From assembly GCA_903813345.2 (NCBI GenBank), contig CAIIXF020000004.1, positions 11,924,196 through 11,988,195 on the forward strand: a stretch of DNA of 64,000 nucleotides, read 5' to 3'. This DNA comes from Owenia fusiformis. Lineage: Eukaryota > Annelida > Polychaeta > Sabellida > Oweniidae. Of this stretch, positions 10,451-25,500 are shown one piece after another; the stretch's first letter is position 1; each line of letters opens with the position of its first letter. The translations under genes and the position numbers were made by a program. Under the pieces are notes generated by a model, which saw nothing but the letters and a program-made list of their open reading frames with translations, was not told where the DNA came from and did no database searches.

Positions 10451-10532
10451 ATGAAATTAGCAATTTGCTGCCTTGTTCTTATGCTGACTTTGAGGGCTTG
10501 TGTTGCCGTGTCGGCCTCTCTAAAATTAAATC
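10451..10532 (+). CDS. S8 protease exon 1: signal peptide
   Basis: MKLAICCLVLMLTLRACVAV then SASLKLN; it leaves in phase 1 at CGTAAGT. A typical secretory signal with a short charged start and a hydrophobic core. Confidence 0.9.
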
Positions 10533-13500
10533 GTAAGTATTTACACCTAGGGTATTTAATTAACCTATTGAAGGGGATCGCAAGCTTGCAAATATTAGTA
10601 CAGTACAAAACATATGGTACGATACGGAATTGTAAACTCAAACAGAACCATATACTCGTACAATAATTTCAAAACGTGAAAACATATGAATACGGTTAAA
10701 GTGTGCGCCAGAGTTTAAAACTGCGCAGGCGCAGCGCTCTCGCTAACCTATATAAAGAGATTACAGGGTACAGGCTTCAGAGGTAAGCCAGGAAGGTGAA
10801 CAACTATCGTCCCGTGTTGATTTCCCGTATAATCGTAACCAGGCAAGTTTCACCATTGGAATTGAAAATGACTATTAGATATACTATGTAGATGTTTATA
10901 TATGAAGGTATTAAGTGTATGCATCAATCAAATGGCTCATTTTGAACATATAAAAAGTATTTGTGTTTTGTTTCCCAGGGAATTGTATTCCCATGTTGTA
11001 CACACATAAATAGTGTACATTATGTTGTACTTGAATAGCTTGGCTTATATAATATTGAAGGGCATGCTGATTGTACACACGAGTACATGCATGAAGGCCA
11101 AATATTGATATTGCTTGCATACCTAAAGTAAAAATAAACTCTTCTAATCCCCTAATGTAAACACGGCGGTATACGTAGCCCGATTTATCGGGGGCTTTAA
11201 GGACGAGCAACGGTGAAAGGACGAGCAACGGTGAAAAAAATCATTTTGAAAGACAACTGACATTTTATCACAAAATTTTCCAAATTTACAAACCCTAGGA
11301 TATGACCTTTGCTGGCCTACTTTTTCAAAGAATGCAATCATTTTCTGAAGAGTAATTGAATACGTTTCACAACGATATCAACATTATCGAAATAAGACAA
11401 GTAATAAAAGATCTCAGAGGCACGCCCGGTGATCGTACAAAATGGATGGAGGGGGGGATTAGGCGATTTCTGCAAGAAAACTTAACAAATTTGGAAGATT
11501 TATTTTTTCAAGAGAAAATTAACAACTGAATTGCCAAATGAATAGGCGCAGTGCATGGCAAAATATGTTAGGTCATCTAGTATTTTTTTGAACTGATACC
11601 TTTGAAAGATATGAGATATATTAAAAAAGGCGCATCATCACCAACGTGCAAAAGTCAATGCTTTTGCTATAAATCGGGCAACAATGGTCTACACGACCTG
11701 TAATAAATAGGTATACGGGACATTATTATCACAATACTAATGCCATTGCTCACTTTTAAAGTTAGTTTCCATGCGTTATACAAAAAATAATCGAAATAAA
11801 TTAATATTGGATGGAGGGGGGGGGGGAGTTTTTACTGCAAAGTAGTGTTTTTATATGCATCTTTTCTCTTGAAAAAATAAATCTTCCAAATTTGTTGAGT
11901 TTTCTTGCAGAAATCGCCTAATCCCCCCTCCATCCATTTTGTACGATCACCGGGTGTGAGAGGGGGTCCAAATATCCCCCTTGATTAAATGTTATGAAGA
12001 AAAAGGTCGCAGACATTAGGGTTAAACTCGCTAGTTTTATATTGTTTTATATTGACCATACAATCATATGAGGATTAGCACCCAAAGTATATCGTTTAAT
12101 CCTGGCCTTTGGATGGGATTTTAGGAAAGGAATTATGAAAACATATGTTTCATTTTAATTTTTTTATTATCTAAATGCGATCATGATTTCATGTTTAAAG
12201 TACTTAGACTAGACCATTTGCATGTATAGACAGATGACATAGATATACATATAAATTATATATTGCACCTGTATTTACTTACATGGGAATATATTCCCTT
12301 TGGAAAAATACAAATGCATGAACATATATTTTCATCTTATATATGACTTCAAGCTAACATATTATTTCATATTTATATTTTCATAGCTAGTTTAACATGA
12401 ATAATAGATCCATGAGAACAATATTCTTTGTTTTAATTTTTTAATTGATGGGTTTACTGTGAATTCAATAAATTACAATTTGCAAGGGGTAAGTATACTG
12501 TATGAGCTAGCTAGTGGCTTTGTATTTTATGTTAGGCCAGGGTAATTAAATTAGTTGTTCTCTTTCTTCTATTTTTCAAAATTGATACGGGAATGACGGT
12601 TTTTATATTATCTTTTTTGTCTATCTAAAATGCTGATGAGGGACGGGATGATTTTTTTCTTTAAAATAACTGTAAAAACAAATAACTAATTTTGAAGGAA
12701 ATAAACTGAGTTTATGTTGAATTTATATGTTGAATTTAGCCTACTTTACTGGTATATTTGATCATATATCAGTACCACGATATTGTCAATTATCCTGATC
12801 CATAAAAAGTAAAAAAAAGTGTTTCACACGCCATGGATGCGCGCGAGGTACGGTGTTTTTTTCTCAGAAATGGCAGAAAAAAGGTGGAGGGGATTGGGCC
12901 ACACGCGGGCAAGAATGAGAAACAACTAATTTAATTACCCTAACCTTAGTTCATCCAGTAGTACGTTTTTACTGCAAAGTAGTGTTTTTTATATGCATCT
13001 TAATAGCATAAAATATGTTGAATGAAGCATATGGTGTGGATTAGTCGTGTGACACACAAACTGACCAATACATGAGGGTATTAGCTACTTTCACATAAAC
13101 CAAAGGAGGACAGTGCTTTTATTTCAACTGGGAGCTTACCTCCACACGACTGATCATGTGACCATGGTTGTGCTCCCCTTTCAACAACTAAGTAGCTTTA
13201 GAGGAGCGATTAGACAGGGAATCTAAGTTTTTATATTAAAATACATCATAATGAAAACGTCATCAGACTAACCTGTTCTTCCATTTTGTTTAAAGCGTTA
13301 TGTTTATGCTGTTTTTTAATGTTTCAGCCAAGTTCCAATACCTAGGTGTTGGTTATAATGGTATAGAAAACCGGTATTTGGTCATCTTTAGAACCGGTTT
13401 CACGAAAGTTGGAGGTATTATTTATAGCTATTGATGATTTTAAAAACTACTCGGAGAATTATAAGAGATCAACCGGAAATTACAACACATTTTCTTCATG

Positions 13501-16500
13501 GAACACGGACACTCTCCCCCTTCACAAAAAAATAGTGCATACTCACCATTGCTAACAGTTCAATTTACAAAAACAAATTATTGCGATATGTTCTTATTAT
13601 TGTATAAAAAATTAGTAAATGATTTTAAAATAACGCATTATAGACAATGTATTGTATCTATCATTTCGAATGATCTACCCTAATATCTCATTTTTAACAG
13701 CCGACATGCATTTTAACAAACTGAAATCGACCATGAATATTCAACAAGGACATATTCCAAAGGATAACCCATGTGCCAGCGGTACAATTATAAGTGAGCT
13801 GATCCCTCATGATATGATCTACATCATATCATGCCCGAGTGAACAGTAAGCACTTGTTGGTAATATATTAACGTAATGACACAAAGTTTGACCAACGACG
13901 ACTGGTCATATCAAAATGCATCTTTCACAAGTGATATTCCACGAAATCCGATTGACTAGTATAAATAAGTAGGTAGATCGACAAATGACTACCGACAATT
14001 GTTATCCATTCATGACCGTTGCATCTCTGAACTTTAGAATTATTTTAACTTCTTCCTAGTTTGACCAACTCTGAAAATGTCATCGATATGAGAAAACTGC
14101 ATATAACTCTTTAAATAAACTTCCTTTTTAGAATATTACGCCTGCTTCTTAATGACAACGACATCACAAGGATCGTACAAGATACAGTGGTCTCAACTCA
14201 ACAATGTTCAAACATCAATGCTTATACTCTCCCGAACCCGTCCAGTCTTTACTGGGTAGTGATGACCAACGTTTATATTTTCTATAACTGACTGTTTCAA
14301 TAATTAATCAATTCAGTTAATATATGTCAACAAAGTACATACAAGTCCATATCGTTTATGAAAAATATTTTGAATTTGTTCAAATAAAAACAAATAAACT
14401 TCATAAAAGAACAACCTTTCTCGGTGTTTCATTTGACAATAAACTTTCATTTTGAGACCTAAATTGAAACTAATTTTTATTGGGCAATACTTACAAATCA
14501 AATCTTAACAGTCTTCACATTCTTCAAAAACATTTGTTTGACTTTATGACCCTCTCAGCTCTCCTTTTCAAGGAACTTGGCATTCTAAACATATTTTATG
14601 TGAACAAACTTAATGCTGCAATGTTCATGTTTAATCTAGAAAAGAAACATCATAAATTTTGAACAATGTCAGAAGTTAAGGGACTAAAATGAAGTCTTTT
14701 TTCTATTTAAAAGATTTTTTCTTGCTCATGATACTTCTTTTATAGCTCAGTGTGGTGTATTTGATTGTGACATGGTGCATGTTTTGTATATAAAACGTAA
14801 ATAAAAGGAATAAAATAAAACAAGAATTTTGAAGTTTCAATGTTCATTTCTTTTCAGAATCTTGATAGAATAAACCAAGAAAACCCAAACCCAGTGGATG
14901 GTTTTTACTCAGTATTAGGTACGTTTTTATACATATTTAATTTGACCATCTAGTTTGTATGTTTATGTAACTTTGGACTTGTAAGTATACAAGTGCCAAA
15001 GGGAAAGGACCGAAAATTGCACAGAAAACACAATGAGAAAAATAAGACCTATGAATGAACAGGAGTCATAAAGAAAACAATGCCAAACAATATGAAACAA
15101 TATAATCCAACGTGAAAAGAAATGATGGTTAATGATACAAGTTCCATTATCACAATCTAGGACCATATGGACGAACATTCCATTCATACAGTGAAATCAA
15201 ATTATCCAATCTCATTTTTTGTTCAAAATCCAGTAGAAATGCTTTCCAAACTTATCTAGAGGAGTACATTTACTACATTTTTTGTTCAAAATCCAGTAGA
15301 AATGCTTTCCAAACTTATCTAGAGGAGTACATTTACTACATTTTGTGTTCAAAATCCAGTAGAAATGCTTTCCAAACTTATCTAGAGGAGTACATTTACT
15401 ACATTTTTTGTTCAAAATCCAGTAGAAATGCTTTCCAAACTTATCTAGAGGAGTACATTTACTACATTTTTTGTTCAAAATCCAGTAGAAATGCTTTCCA
15501 AACTTATCTAGAGGAGTACATTTACTACATTTTTTGTTCAAAATCCAGTAGAAATGCTTTCCAAACTTATCTAGAGGAGTACTGTCATTTACTACATTAA
15601 CTCACGGGTTATCCATTGCCCTTCAAGAATGTATTTGGATTGCATCAGTCGCACCAAGTTTATTGCGTTTGATTTTGTAGGAAGAAATATGACAGATAAC
15701 GATATTGCTTTTGATCTACATCATGCCTTTATTTTTATTAGTTTATTCAATTCGCGCTAAGAACTCCTTTGCCCTTCTTTGCACTCTGCGCTGTTAACAA
15801 ATCTTTATTTTACTCTAATTGGGTACACAGTTGATAGCAACGTGTTTTGAACTTAGAAACGTGTTCATAAAAGTGGTACCATGAGTTGTAAAATCTATTT
15901 AATTAGTAAAGAAATAGTAGAAAAATCCTTCAAACTTGTAAATACCATAGAAAATGCATATCAATATCATGTCTTGCTATATTAAACATTATACTGCTTT
16001 TAGGAAATGGGATGGGCGTGGATTTGTATGTCATAGATTCGTAAGTTCATGAGATTTACTATATCTAGAATCTAGTTATCGCTTAGGGAATCCAGTTTCT
16101 GATGACGTCAGTTTAATTTGGATACTTTACGATAAAATGTATATACACTCCCCTCCATAAGTTTGGCAACCTTTTTTCCCTATTGAACTACGTGTTAAAG
16201 CCTCTTTACCCTTGAATTTTTATTTACTTAACCTGCGATGAAAATACTTGTGAATACTGCGATGGAAACGTAATTTGACTTTAATTCCAATACCTCCAAA
16301 TTTTTTCAATTTTTTCCCTCAATTACAGTAGGTCGAAAATTGATGATGAATTTGATGAATTTTTGAAAATCGACATTCCCATGTTAACCAATGGGAAATG
16401 GTAGGTTTGCCGCAAGTCATATGACAGAATATCCATCCATCCGAGTCCTTGCAAAAATACGAGTTAGGCAGGTAATTGAATTTGCTAACTTTATTTAAGA

Positions 16501-19500
16501 AAAAATTGATATGTTTCTTCAGGTTCAACAAAGTTATAGGGCTTTAAAGTCAAAATTGTTTTTCAAAAAACCTCTCCCATTGAAATAACACAGGAGGCGA
16601 AAAATTATTTTCAAAAATGACTTTGAAGCGCTGTAACGTTAATATTCATCAAATAAACTAAACACTTAGTGTTCAAAAAAGTTAGACAATTCAATTTTCT
16701 ATATAAAAATATTTTTGCTGAATCTTTTACTGAAAAGATATCCTGATTTCTGATTTGCCCCGAACCCTCCATTTCCCATTGGATTACACGGGAATGACGA
16801 TTTTCAAAAATTCATCAAATTTATCATCAATTTTCGACCTATTGTAATTGAGGAAAAAAATTGAGAAAATTTGGAGGTATTGGAATTAAAGTCAAGTTAC
16901 GTTTCCATTAATATTATAAGTTATTTCATCGCCGGTTAAGTAAATAAAAATTCAAACGTAAAGAGGCTTTAACACGTAGTTCAATGGAGAAAAAAGGTTG
17001 CCAAACTTATGGAGGGGAGTGTATCTTTATATTGAGGCAATCGTTTTGAAAATTAAACACCCACAAACAAAAACTGTATATTCGCAAACACTTTCAGAGG
17101 AATACGTTCTCAACATGATGAGTTCACAAATCGAATTGATAGTGCCGTGAGTATAAACAAGATGTAATTTCTATGTGAATAATGTTTAACTCATTAAATA
17201 TAAAAATCATTTAGTTTACATTATCATATTTAAATGTATATATTGTAACCAATCATAGAAACTTGTTTACTTATTCAATTAGAAAAATAGTGAAAATAAG
17301 TCGACTTGAATATCAAAAATAGGCTCTTAAAAAGGTAAATAAATTTATAAATAGGACAAAGACCATATATTTGATTTCAGGGGTATAACTTTGTAGATGG
17401 TAATAGCTCTCCAGAAGATGACATGCCTAGTGGTCATGGGACATTAGTTTCAGGTAGACGCCATTATTCAGCCTTTTCCTTTCGCTAAAAAAATGTAATT
17501 AACCTTCACAATCATTGTATGATACGTTTACTCATAACGTGTCTGGAGAAAAAGACGTTGAGGTTACGATTCATTTTTTTCGCATATCAACCGGAAATCA
17601 AGCATGTGATCATAAAAAGCAGTACAACAACGAAACTTTCCACAAGTATGTTATTTTGGTCGAGATTCTAAAATGTATATTCAAACTGTATTCACATCCA
17701 TGGTTTCGTATTGTAGGAATCGCTGCAGGAACTAACACTGGGGTTTGCAAAATGGTGACCATAATTCCATTTAAAGCAATTGGCGCGGATGGTACAGGAT
17801 CGGCTGGGTAAAACAGCGGTTTACTTTGTATTAATATTTAAATGTATACATTGTACTTCGGACAGGTTCGATCATCTTCTACCTTTATATATTCATTCTT
17901 GCCTCGACGTCCCTCCAGGAACTTTCTAGCCACTGGATCAGCAACCAACATCATGGCTTCCAGTGGCTCGTAGTCCACACCATATATCGTGTTAGCCTGT
18001 GTTCAGCTTTTCAATCAAATTGGTACAGCCTTTGGGGCATGCATTTGCGAAGTGTTGAACGACTATTTCTTGATAAACTGAAGCTCATGACGATCTTAAC
18101 CCACCTTGTCTCTTTATCCAAAACTACCAGAAGTGATATTATCGACGCTTTAGCTGATCTGTTACCAGTCCAGTGCACACACTAATTGAAAGTTGTCGTT
18201 TCTCGGTCAGCTTTGCAACATACAACAGTCGACTTTGACAAAAGACATCTTCCTGTACAGAGCAAAGAACGAATGGCTATAGACACCCCTGGGGGTCACT
18301 TAACATTTTTTGAAAAATGCAATATTGTTAATATCCTTCATATGTAGGATCAAATTGTAGATAAATATGTATATTCTCAAGAAATAGCAATAAGAAGCAT
18401 TCAAGATTCCTGATATAAGTATATTTTGGTTGATTTGGGAGGTACAGGGTGTCCGGAAAGTAAAGATACAAATACTCTAATTTTAAGAGATTTAGTTTTT
18501 TTGTAATGAAATCGCTACAGATTGTAGAGGAACTACATTACAATACATCTACCAATTTTTATAACATATAGTCTAAATATGTTAAAGCTACGGTTGTCAT
18601 GGTTACGGTGTTGAGGGGTATGCGGAGCAGTTCCAGGATATCGCTAAATTGTGATAAATTGCTAAAATATAACCATTTGAAATAGTGTTTATTATTGTAT
18701 TTCTTATCAGTTTCTTGTTTTGTTCAATATTGTATTCTTGCTGCCATAGTATTCTCTTTAGGATAACGATATCATTGATACATATCAACTATGTAATGTC
18801 ACAAGTATAATCAAAGAAAAAGAGCATATAAGTGCTTAGAAAAAGGGTCCCTGGATTAATAGGAAAGTCAATAGTGCAACTCCACAGTCAATACTCTAAT
18901 GCACAAAGCAAAGAAAACAAATCTTACAATTGAATTTCTTGACATTAACCTATTTGTAAAATGGCCCATATTTCCCTGATAATGTCCCGTTGGACTTCTA
19001 CATTAATGAATATGTTAAAGCAATTTGTTAGAAGTTCAACATAAAAATGAGACTCGGCTGGAAGCCAATGTTATCAGCAATCTCAGGGACTGACAGCAAA
19101 GGTTTTGTCAGGTCTTGAATCTCCGGTCAAAATGCACCAAGAATGTTTAGATAAAGATTGAAAATACATAATACTGGATAACAGGAGTAATGTCAAATGA
19201 TTAAACAATCTTAGAGTACTAATCCTTTTACTGTTGTGGTACATAATTTGATACATAATAGCAACAGATGACGGAGTGTCAAGATGATATGTACAGGAGA
19301 AAAGAATTATAAAACATAATTGTGACGCTGCTCCACATACCCGCGACTCCTGTTACCATAACAACCATAACTTTCTTATTTTGAGACAATTTGTCATGAC
19401 AGTTGCAGGATAAATTGTTACAATGTCATTCTATAATCTGTAGCAATTTCATCTCACAACAGGTAAATCTATTGAAATTAGAGCATTTGTATCTTTACTT

Positions 19501-22500
19501 TCCGGACACCCTGTATGTATCACTTCCTGTGAAATGTGAATTTTTTATCAGTCTCAGAAAATGTCTCCAGAATGTATAAACCCAACTTGGCAGATGTCCC
19601 ATTGTTTGATTGTGTTACTCTACACACTCATTGGATTACTATTTTGTACATATGAATAGTCATATTTCAATAGTCATTGAGTAGGGATTAGTTATGTTTG
19701 CAATTGTGTTGACCTACTTCTTTTTAGATAGAGGAAAGTCATGATAAACTCTTGCTTTCTTCATATAATGCTTGGTTCTTACCTAGAAAGTTATATGTAT
19801 TGAGGGAATAGTGTACTTCTAAGGTACTTCTTGAGATATGTAAAAATTTAGGTAAGGATCAAGCGTTGTGCAATTTTGGAACTTTTCTGCAATTTTCAGC
19901 ATGAAATAAAATGATGTCAGCCATTTTGAAAATCTTTAGAATGATTGTGACAGCTGTGTTTCATATATTTGAGTATATTTTCCTTATTCTTATGATCTTT
20001 TCATGAATTAATATGTATGCTTGCACTGGAGCATGACCTCTTGAGAAGCATATATCTTTACCATGGCTCTAAGCAACATAATAACATGCAATTCCTTTCA
20101 ATACATTCATATGAGATGATTGTTGTACAATCATTTTATCTTGATGTTTTGTGTATGAATAATTTTTTTATATCATCACAGTTCACTGGCTGATCATACC
20201 AAGTTCATATTTAGAAATCAAGCTCAACTTTATTGTACAGAAGAAATATACTGTAAGTCACAATCAGTAGGCGGAAAAACGACATTTGCTAATAAAATGT
20301 CAAAGCAAAGGGAACTGCATGAGTGAACTGCAATCTCCCAGTACCCCGTGTATGGAGGCAAGAGGGTTACATCTAAATCATAGTAGACTCTCTTGAGATC
20401 AAGCCAACCAATTTAAACGATGCACAAATGACCATCTTCAAGCAGATGGGAAATATACCATCATTGTTAAAAAAGATACATATGGCCTAATTTGTGTAAA
20501 AGTCCAGTAATCGGTTTGTGTCCTCTAAATCTCATTATACATGGGCGGAGTATAACCCAGATCTAGATGTATGTAATAGTATTGATGCAATCATTGGATG
20601 GTGTTGTACATGCCTTGTTGGGAGTAGGGTTGTAGGCACAAGGGGTATAAAAGCAAAAGGAAAGGCACGAAGTTTGACATTTTAAAATCAAAAGATATGT
20701 ATGAAATGTTGTCATCTGAAGAAGATGATGATAGCTCAGAGAATCTCTTATTATAATGAATAAACACATGAATGTGCTCATCAACAGTTATGTAAAGTCC
20801 ATGTGTTTTCAAATGTTGCTCTTTGTGCTTCCTTACTGTGATATTGAAATAATAAATTCAGTATTTCAGTGCATATGATCTCAAGCAAGCAGATCAATAT
20901 ATAATTGATTGATAGAAATTTTTGACTTGTTAATTACTTCATGTGTTTTTAGATGTTGCCCCTTGTTCTTTCTCATTGTGAAGTAAATTTTAAAAAAAAC
21001 TCAATGTTCTTTTCTGACATAGTTTGGCAAACTTTTTTTTTTTGTTCTAAATGAAGTATAAAGAAGATCACTATTCAATATTTTGTTTGTATTTTTGACT
21101 TGTTATATTTTATATGTTTTCGAATGTTGCCAAATATGCTTTGTCACTATTATGTAAGATAATAGCAACAGGATCAATTGAAAAGTCTTAAATGACTGAA
21201 AATAATGATTACTTTGATGATAAATAGAAACATTGACAATAATGATGTGAAAAAAGTGATTTTTCTTTGAAAAGGTCATTTTATACACGTTAATATAATG
21301 ACCTATATTTTGAAATATAAATGTCAGAATGACCAAATTTTGGGATCTGGTTATCAAACAAAGTCTCTTCATTGATATCCTGTACAATTTTTTCTAAATA
21401 TTTTGGGGGCTAATAAAGGGTCTTAAAGCCACTCGTCCTTTGCTCTAGGGTATTAATCACCGACATGCAATATTTTTTTCGCCATATCAAACATTCTAGA
21501 TACATACAACTTGCAAGATTACCTGATTCAATACCTAAACAACGATTACTTTCCAAATAACTTTTTTTTGAATCGCATTTGCAAATATGTTTGCTTCCTC
21601 GATCAAACTGAATCTCAACGCAATGGCATCAGAATCTCCATTTCTGTTTTGAGAACTCACAATCTTTGGAACTTACTCAACAACCACCCAGCGTTCGATC
21701 CAAGAGAAATTTGTGCTTCTGTATGCGGTACTGCCTCAGTGTAACTTGAGATATATACTTTAGAGCTCATCTTTCTATAATTTTTATAGAATGTTCTATA
21801 TTAACATCGATTTAACATGAGGATATCATCATATTTGAAATATGATGATATCCCCATGTTAGACCAATGGGGACAAAGGAAAATAAAAACAGTCAGTAGA
21901 TGTGAACTAAGTAAAACTTAACCTCCCTTCCAAGGTCGTGATCTGAAATGTTAATACTAAATTGAAGACTGTAAATATGTTGTTGTTTTTTCATGTTATC
22001 AATTTATTTATAATATAAACAATTACAATCGATTTCAATTGGCTAATTGCCATTGCTAATTTCTGCGCTCGCTCACGAAGATATCAATATTCATGAGTGG
22101 ATATAATTGATATTTTTGAAAAACCATAGGATTGTCCGTTTAGCCAATGGGAAATCATCATCAGCGAACAAAGTTGAAAAATATAATATGAGAAAAAATT
22201 GAAGAAAATGTGAAAAAATGTTGAAAATGTTTTTTGAAATTTTGATTTTTTTTAAATAATTAAAAAATCTAAAAAGATTTTTTTTAAAATTCGAAACCAT
22301 CGAATATCACTTTTCAAACCATCGAATATCACTTTTTAAGACGTGATATTCGATAGCTTAAAAGTGATATTTTGCTAAAATATGATATCTTGATCCACAT
22401 ATCAAATATATCTTCGTGTGATATTCGATCTATATACTTGCAAACATGGGATAAATATACATATGTACAGGGTGGTCCAAAAAATGGGATACTCGTATTT

Positions 22501-25500
22501 CGAAAATAGATATTGATTTTCTTGATGAAAACATGACATATTATATACCAGTGGAAAGGGAATTTACTTATCTTTAATTTGGTATACCATGAGTTCAAAT
22601 TTATTATAATGTCTGTCATCCAGCGTCCATAATATAAATGACGTCATTTTTGTTTTAAAACAGGTTTTCCGAAACTTGCAAAAACAATTTTTTTGTCAAC
22701 TTGATTTACATAAACAGACGCTCAATATGTCCACCATTTTGATCAATTATAGCCTTCGATTTTGGCCTAAACTGGTCAAACTCATCATTGACATGCTGTT
22801 GAGACAGTGAATTCTACTTTTCAATAATTCTGTCCTTAAGGGACTAAGTAAATGTAAGGGGTTCATGGTAAACCAATTCTGTTAGTTCTCCAAATATGCG
22901 GCAGTCACAGACTTTGACATCGGACGATCCACTAAATGTTGTTTTTGGACCATCCTGATATGAGCTCATTTTCGAATCATTACATTTTCCAACAAGATGG
23001 GGTTCCAAGCAATAGATCCCACAAGAGTGTCAAATGTTTAAAGGAAAATGTGCCTAGATTCATTCCCCTTAATCACTGCCTCGCCCAGATCACCCGATTA
23101 CCCAACGTCTGCGACTACCACGTATAGGGAGGACTGACAGAATTGGTATACCATAAATCCTCAAGATCTATTCAGACCCTAAAGGACAGAATTATTGAAA
23201 AGTGAAATTCATTGTCTCAACAGCATATCAATGATGCTATTGACCAATTTAGGCCAAAATTGAGGGCTACAATAGATCAAAATGGTGGACATACTGAACA
23301 TCTGTTTATCTAAATAAAGTTGACAATAAAAGTTGGTTTTTGCTACTTTTGGAAAACCCGTTTTGAAACGAAAATGACGTCATTTATATTATGGACGCTG
23401 GTTGACAGACATTAAAATAAATTTGAACTTATGATATACCAAATTAAAGATGAGTAAATTCCCTATCCACTGGTATATAATATGACATGTTTTCATTGAA
23501 AACAATATAACATGACGCTCTCAAGAGCATTATGTTGGTTTTAACTGGACAGAAATGGGTCAGTGGCACCAACAGGTAAGACAAATAAAAATGGAGTGGA
23601 GAAATACCTGAGAATGACACTGGCCCAAATCTGTTTGAAATCATTTCAAAAATGTAAAAACTATTAACACTCGGGGACAGAGACACATGGCAACGAGAAC
23701 GGGTAGTTGCTGCTAAGTTTATGATATTTATATATGTAAGTTGATAAGACAAAATGTGGCGGAGTACAGATTTTCAATAGTAAAGACATTTTCAAATCTT
23801 TAAAATTATAAAGGGATGTCATTTATTTTATTTTGTTTGAACAGAGACTTAAAAATTGAGAGTGAGGCTGCTTGTCGAATATGATGAAATATAGAATTCC
23901 AGATTTGCTGACCTTGAACTTTCAGCGAATAAAGGCCAATATTTGTTTTGAACTTGAAGGCATGTATATCATGTGAATGTCTAGTTTGATATCGATGAAT
24001 GTCAACATTTAACGTAAAATAGTTTTCAAAAATCTTGCGGTGGACTGATATATTGTTATACCAGCAACAAACAAAAATTCCAACATTTAATTGATAGATA
24101 TCATGCATTGGAAGTATTTTAAATTGTTTGCAATAGTGGAGCCGAGTGCTCAAACCTGTCTTTTCCGGTAGTTTAGAGAATACAACACCAAGAAAATGCA
24201 TGCTGGTGGCTCCAAAAGGGTATACACATTTTTCACCAAGTGCTTTTTCATCTCCAATCAAATTGCAGGATTCGATCACGTGAAAAATCATGGGCACATG
24301 CTCTCTCAGTGCTGCGCATGCGCAGAGTTAAATTTGAAATCGTGGGAATGGCGTTTACATCAGTTCAACATCGTCATTTCAAACCTACGGTAATACTATT
24401 GAAGTTACTCGATCCATACTTGTAGAGAATACTCATAAAACTACAGTGAACATTTGGAGATCCATTTCAACGGCAAATTGAGGCCTGTCTATAAAATTTG
24501 TTTTCGAACGTGCTAATATGATAGGGCATCTTTGGGGAATCTCCCCCCTGGCCGACACGGTAAAATACCGAACGGCGAAAAAGCGAACGCATTCCGTTCG
24601 GTCTTTGCACGCGATTGCTGTTTATGTCACGCATTTGGTACAAAATATGTGTATATATCACTCATTTCTTTCGAAAATATTCACCCCCCCCCCCCCCCCC
24701 CCCCCGTTGACGGATTTGAACAGCGAACGAAAGCGAGCTGGAAAAATGGTGTACAAAATCTGCCAGTGTTCACTGAAGCTGTGCAAAGTTTGAAGGAAGG
24801 TGTTCAACATTTGGAAGTCACTCATGTTACTCCCTATTGGAGTAGAAATTCTGCTCGATAGCCGATTTTCAAAATGACTGCTCGTTTCAAAATGGCGGCC
24901 ATTTTAGTGACGATTTTAGTACAGTATATAAAACTGTAATAGCAATGAGTTTTAAAAGTAAAAAAGTTATATAGCACATTAATTAAGCTAGACATGTAGA
25001 TATTTAAGAAACACATGGTAGCCATCTTGAAAAATGGCGGCTTTTACATACGATTTTACAATTTTTACTATAACTTGAAAAGTAGTGGAGCGATTTTGTT
25101 CATATTTGATATGAGACTAATTATTGGCATGGCACACTGTTCTATTATGACATTTTGGCTATTAAGGCGGCCATTTTAAGAATGGCCACCATTTAACGTG
25201 AGTTATTTTAGGTTTTATATATTTTGCAAGTGGATCCAAGTGGGCGAGTCAATTATTTTGCAGGGGTGTCATAGTGAACACCTCTTTAGTGAAGATCTCT
25301 GCCCAGTGACATGCCTCTACTCTATTGAACACCTGTGTATAGTGAACACCGATTCCGTCCCAGCCAGTGAGTTCAGTACAGTAAAAATGTCCTAATGAAC
25401 ACCTCTTTAGTGAAGATCTGTGCCCAGTGAACACATGCGTCTACTCTATTGAACACCTGTGTATAGTGAACACCAATTCCCAGTACAGTAAAACTGTCAT

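Noticed and set aside
15212-15600. Repetitive proteins on both strands of the 63-bp array
   Set aside because: The period is a multiple of three, so open frames follow from the repeat; there is no signal peptide or splice context.
17515-17716. Open frame running through intron 8 of the protease
   Set aside because: It is in frame with exon 9 but not with exon 8, and the family has no insertion here.
21511-21744. 77-codon frame ending NHPAFDPREICASVCGTASV
   Set aside because: Some coding feel at its end, but no family match, no fitting phase with neighbouring exons and no clear gene context.
24532-24861. 109-codon frame with a poly-Pro run
   Set aside because: The proline run is the 22-C homopolymer read in frame; no other support.
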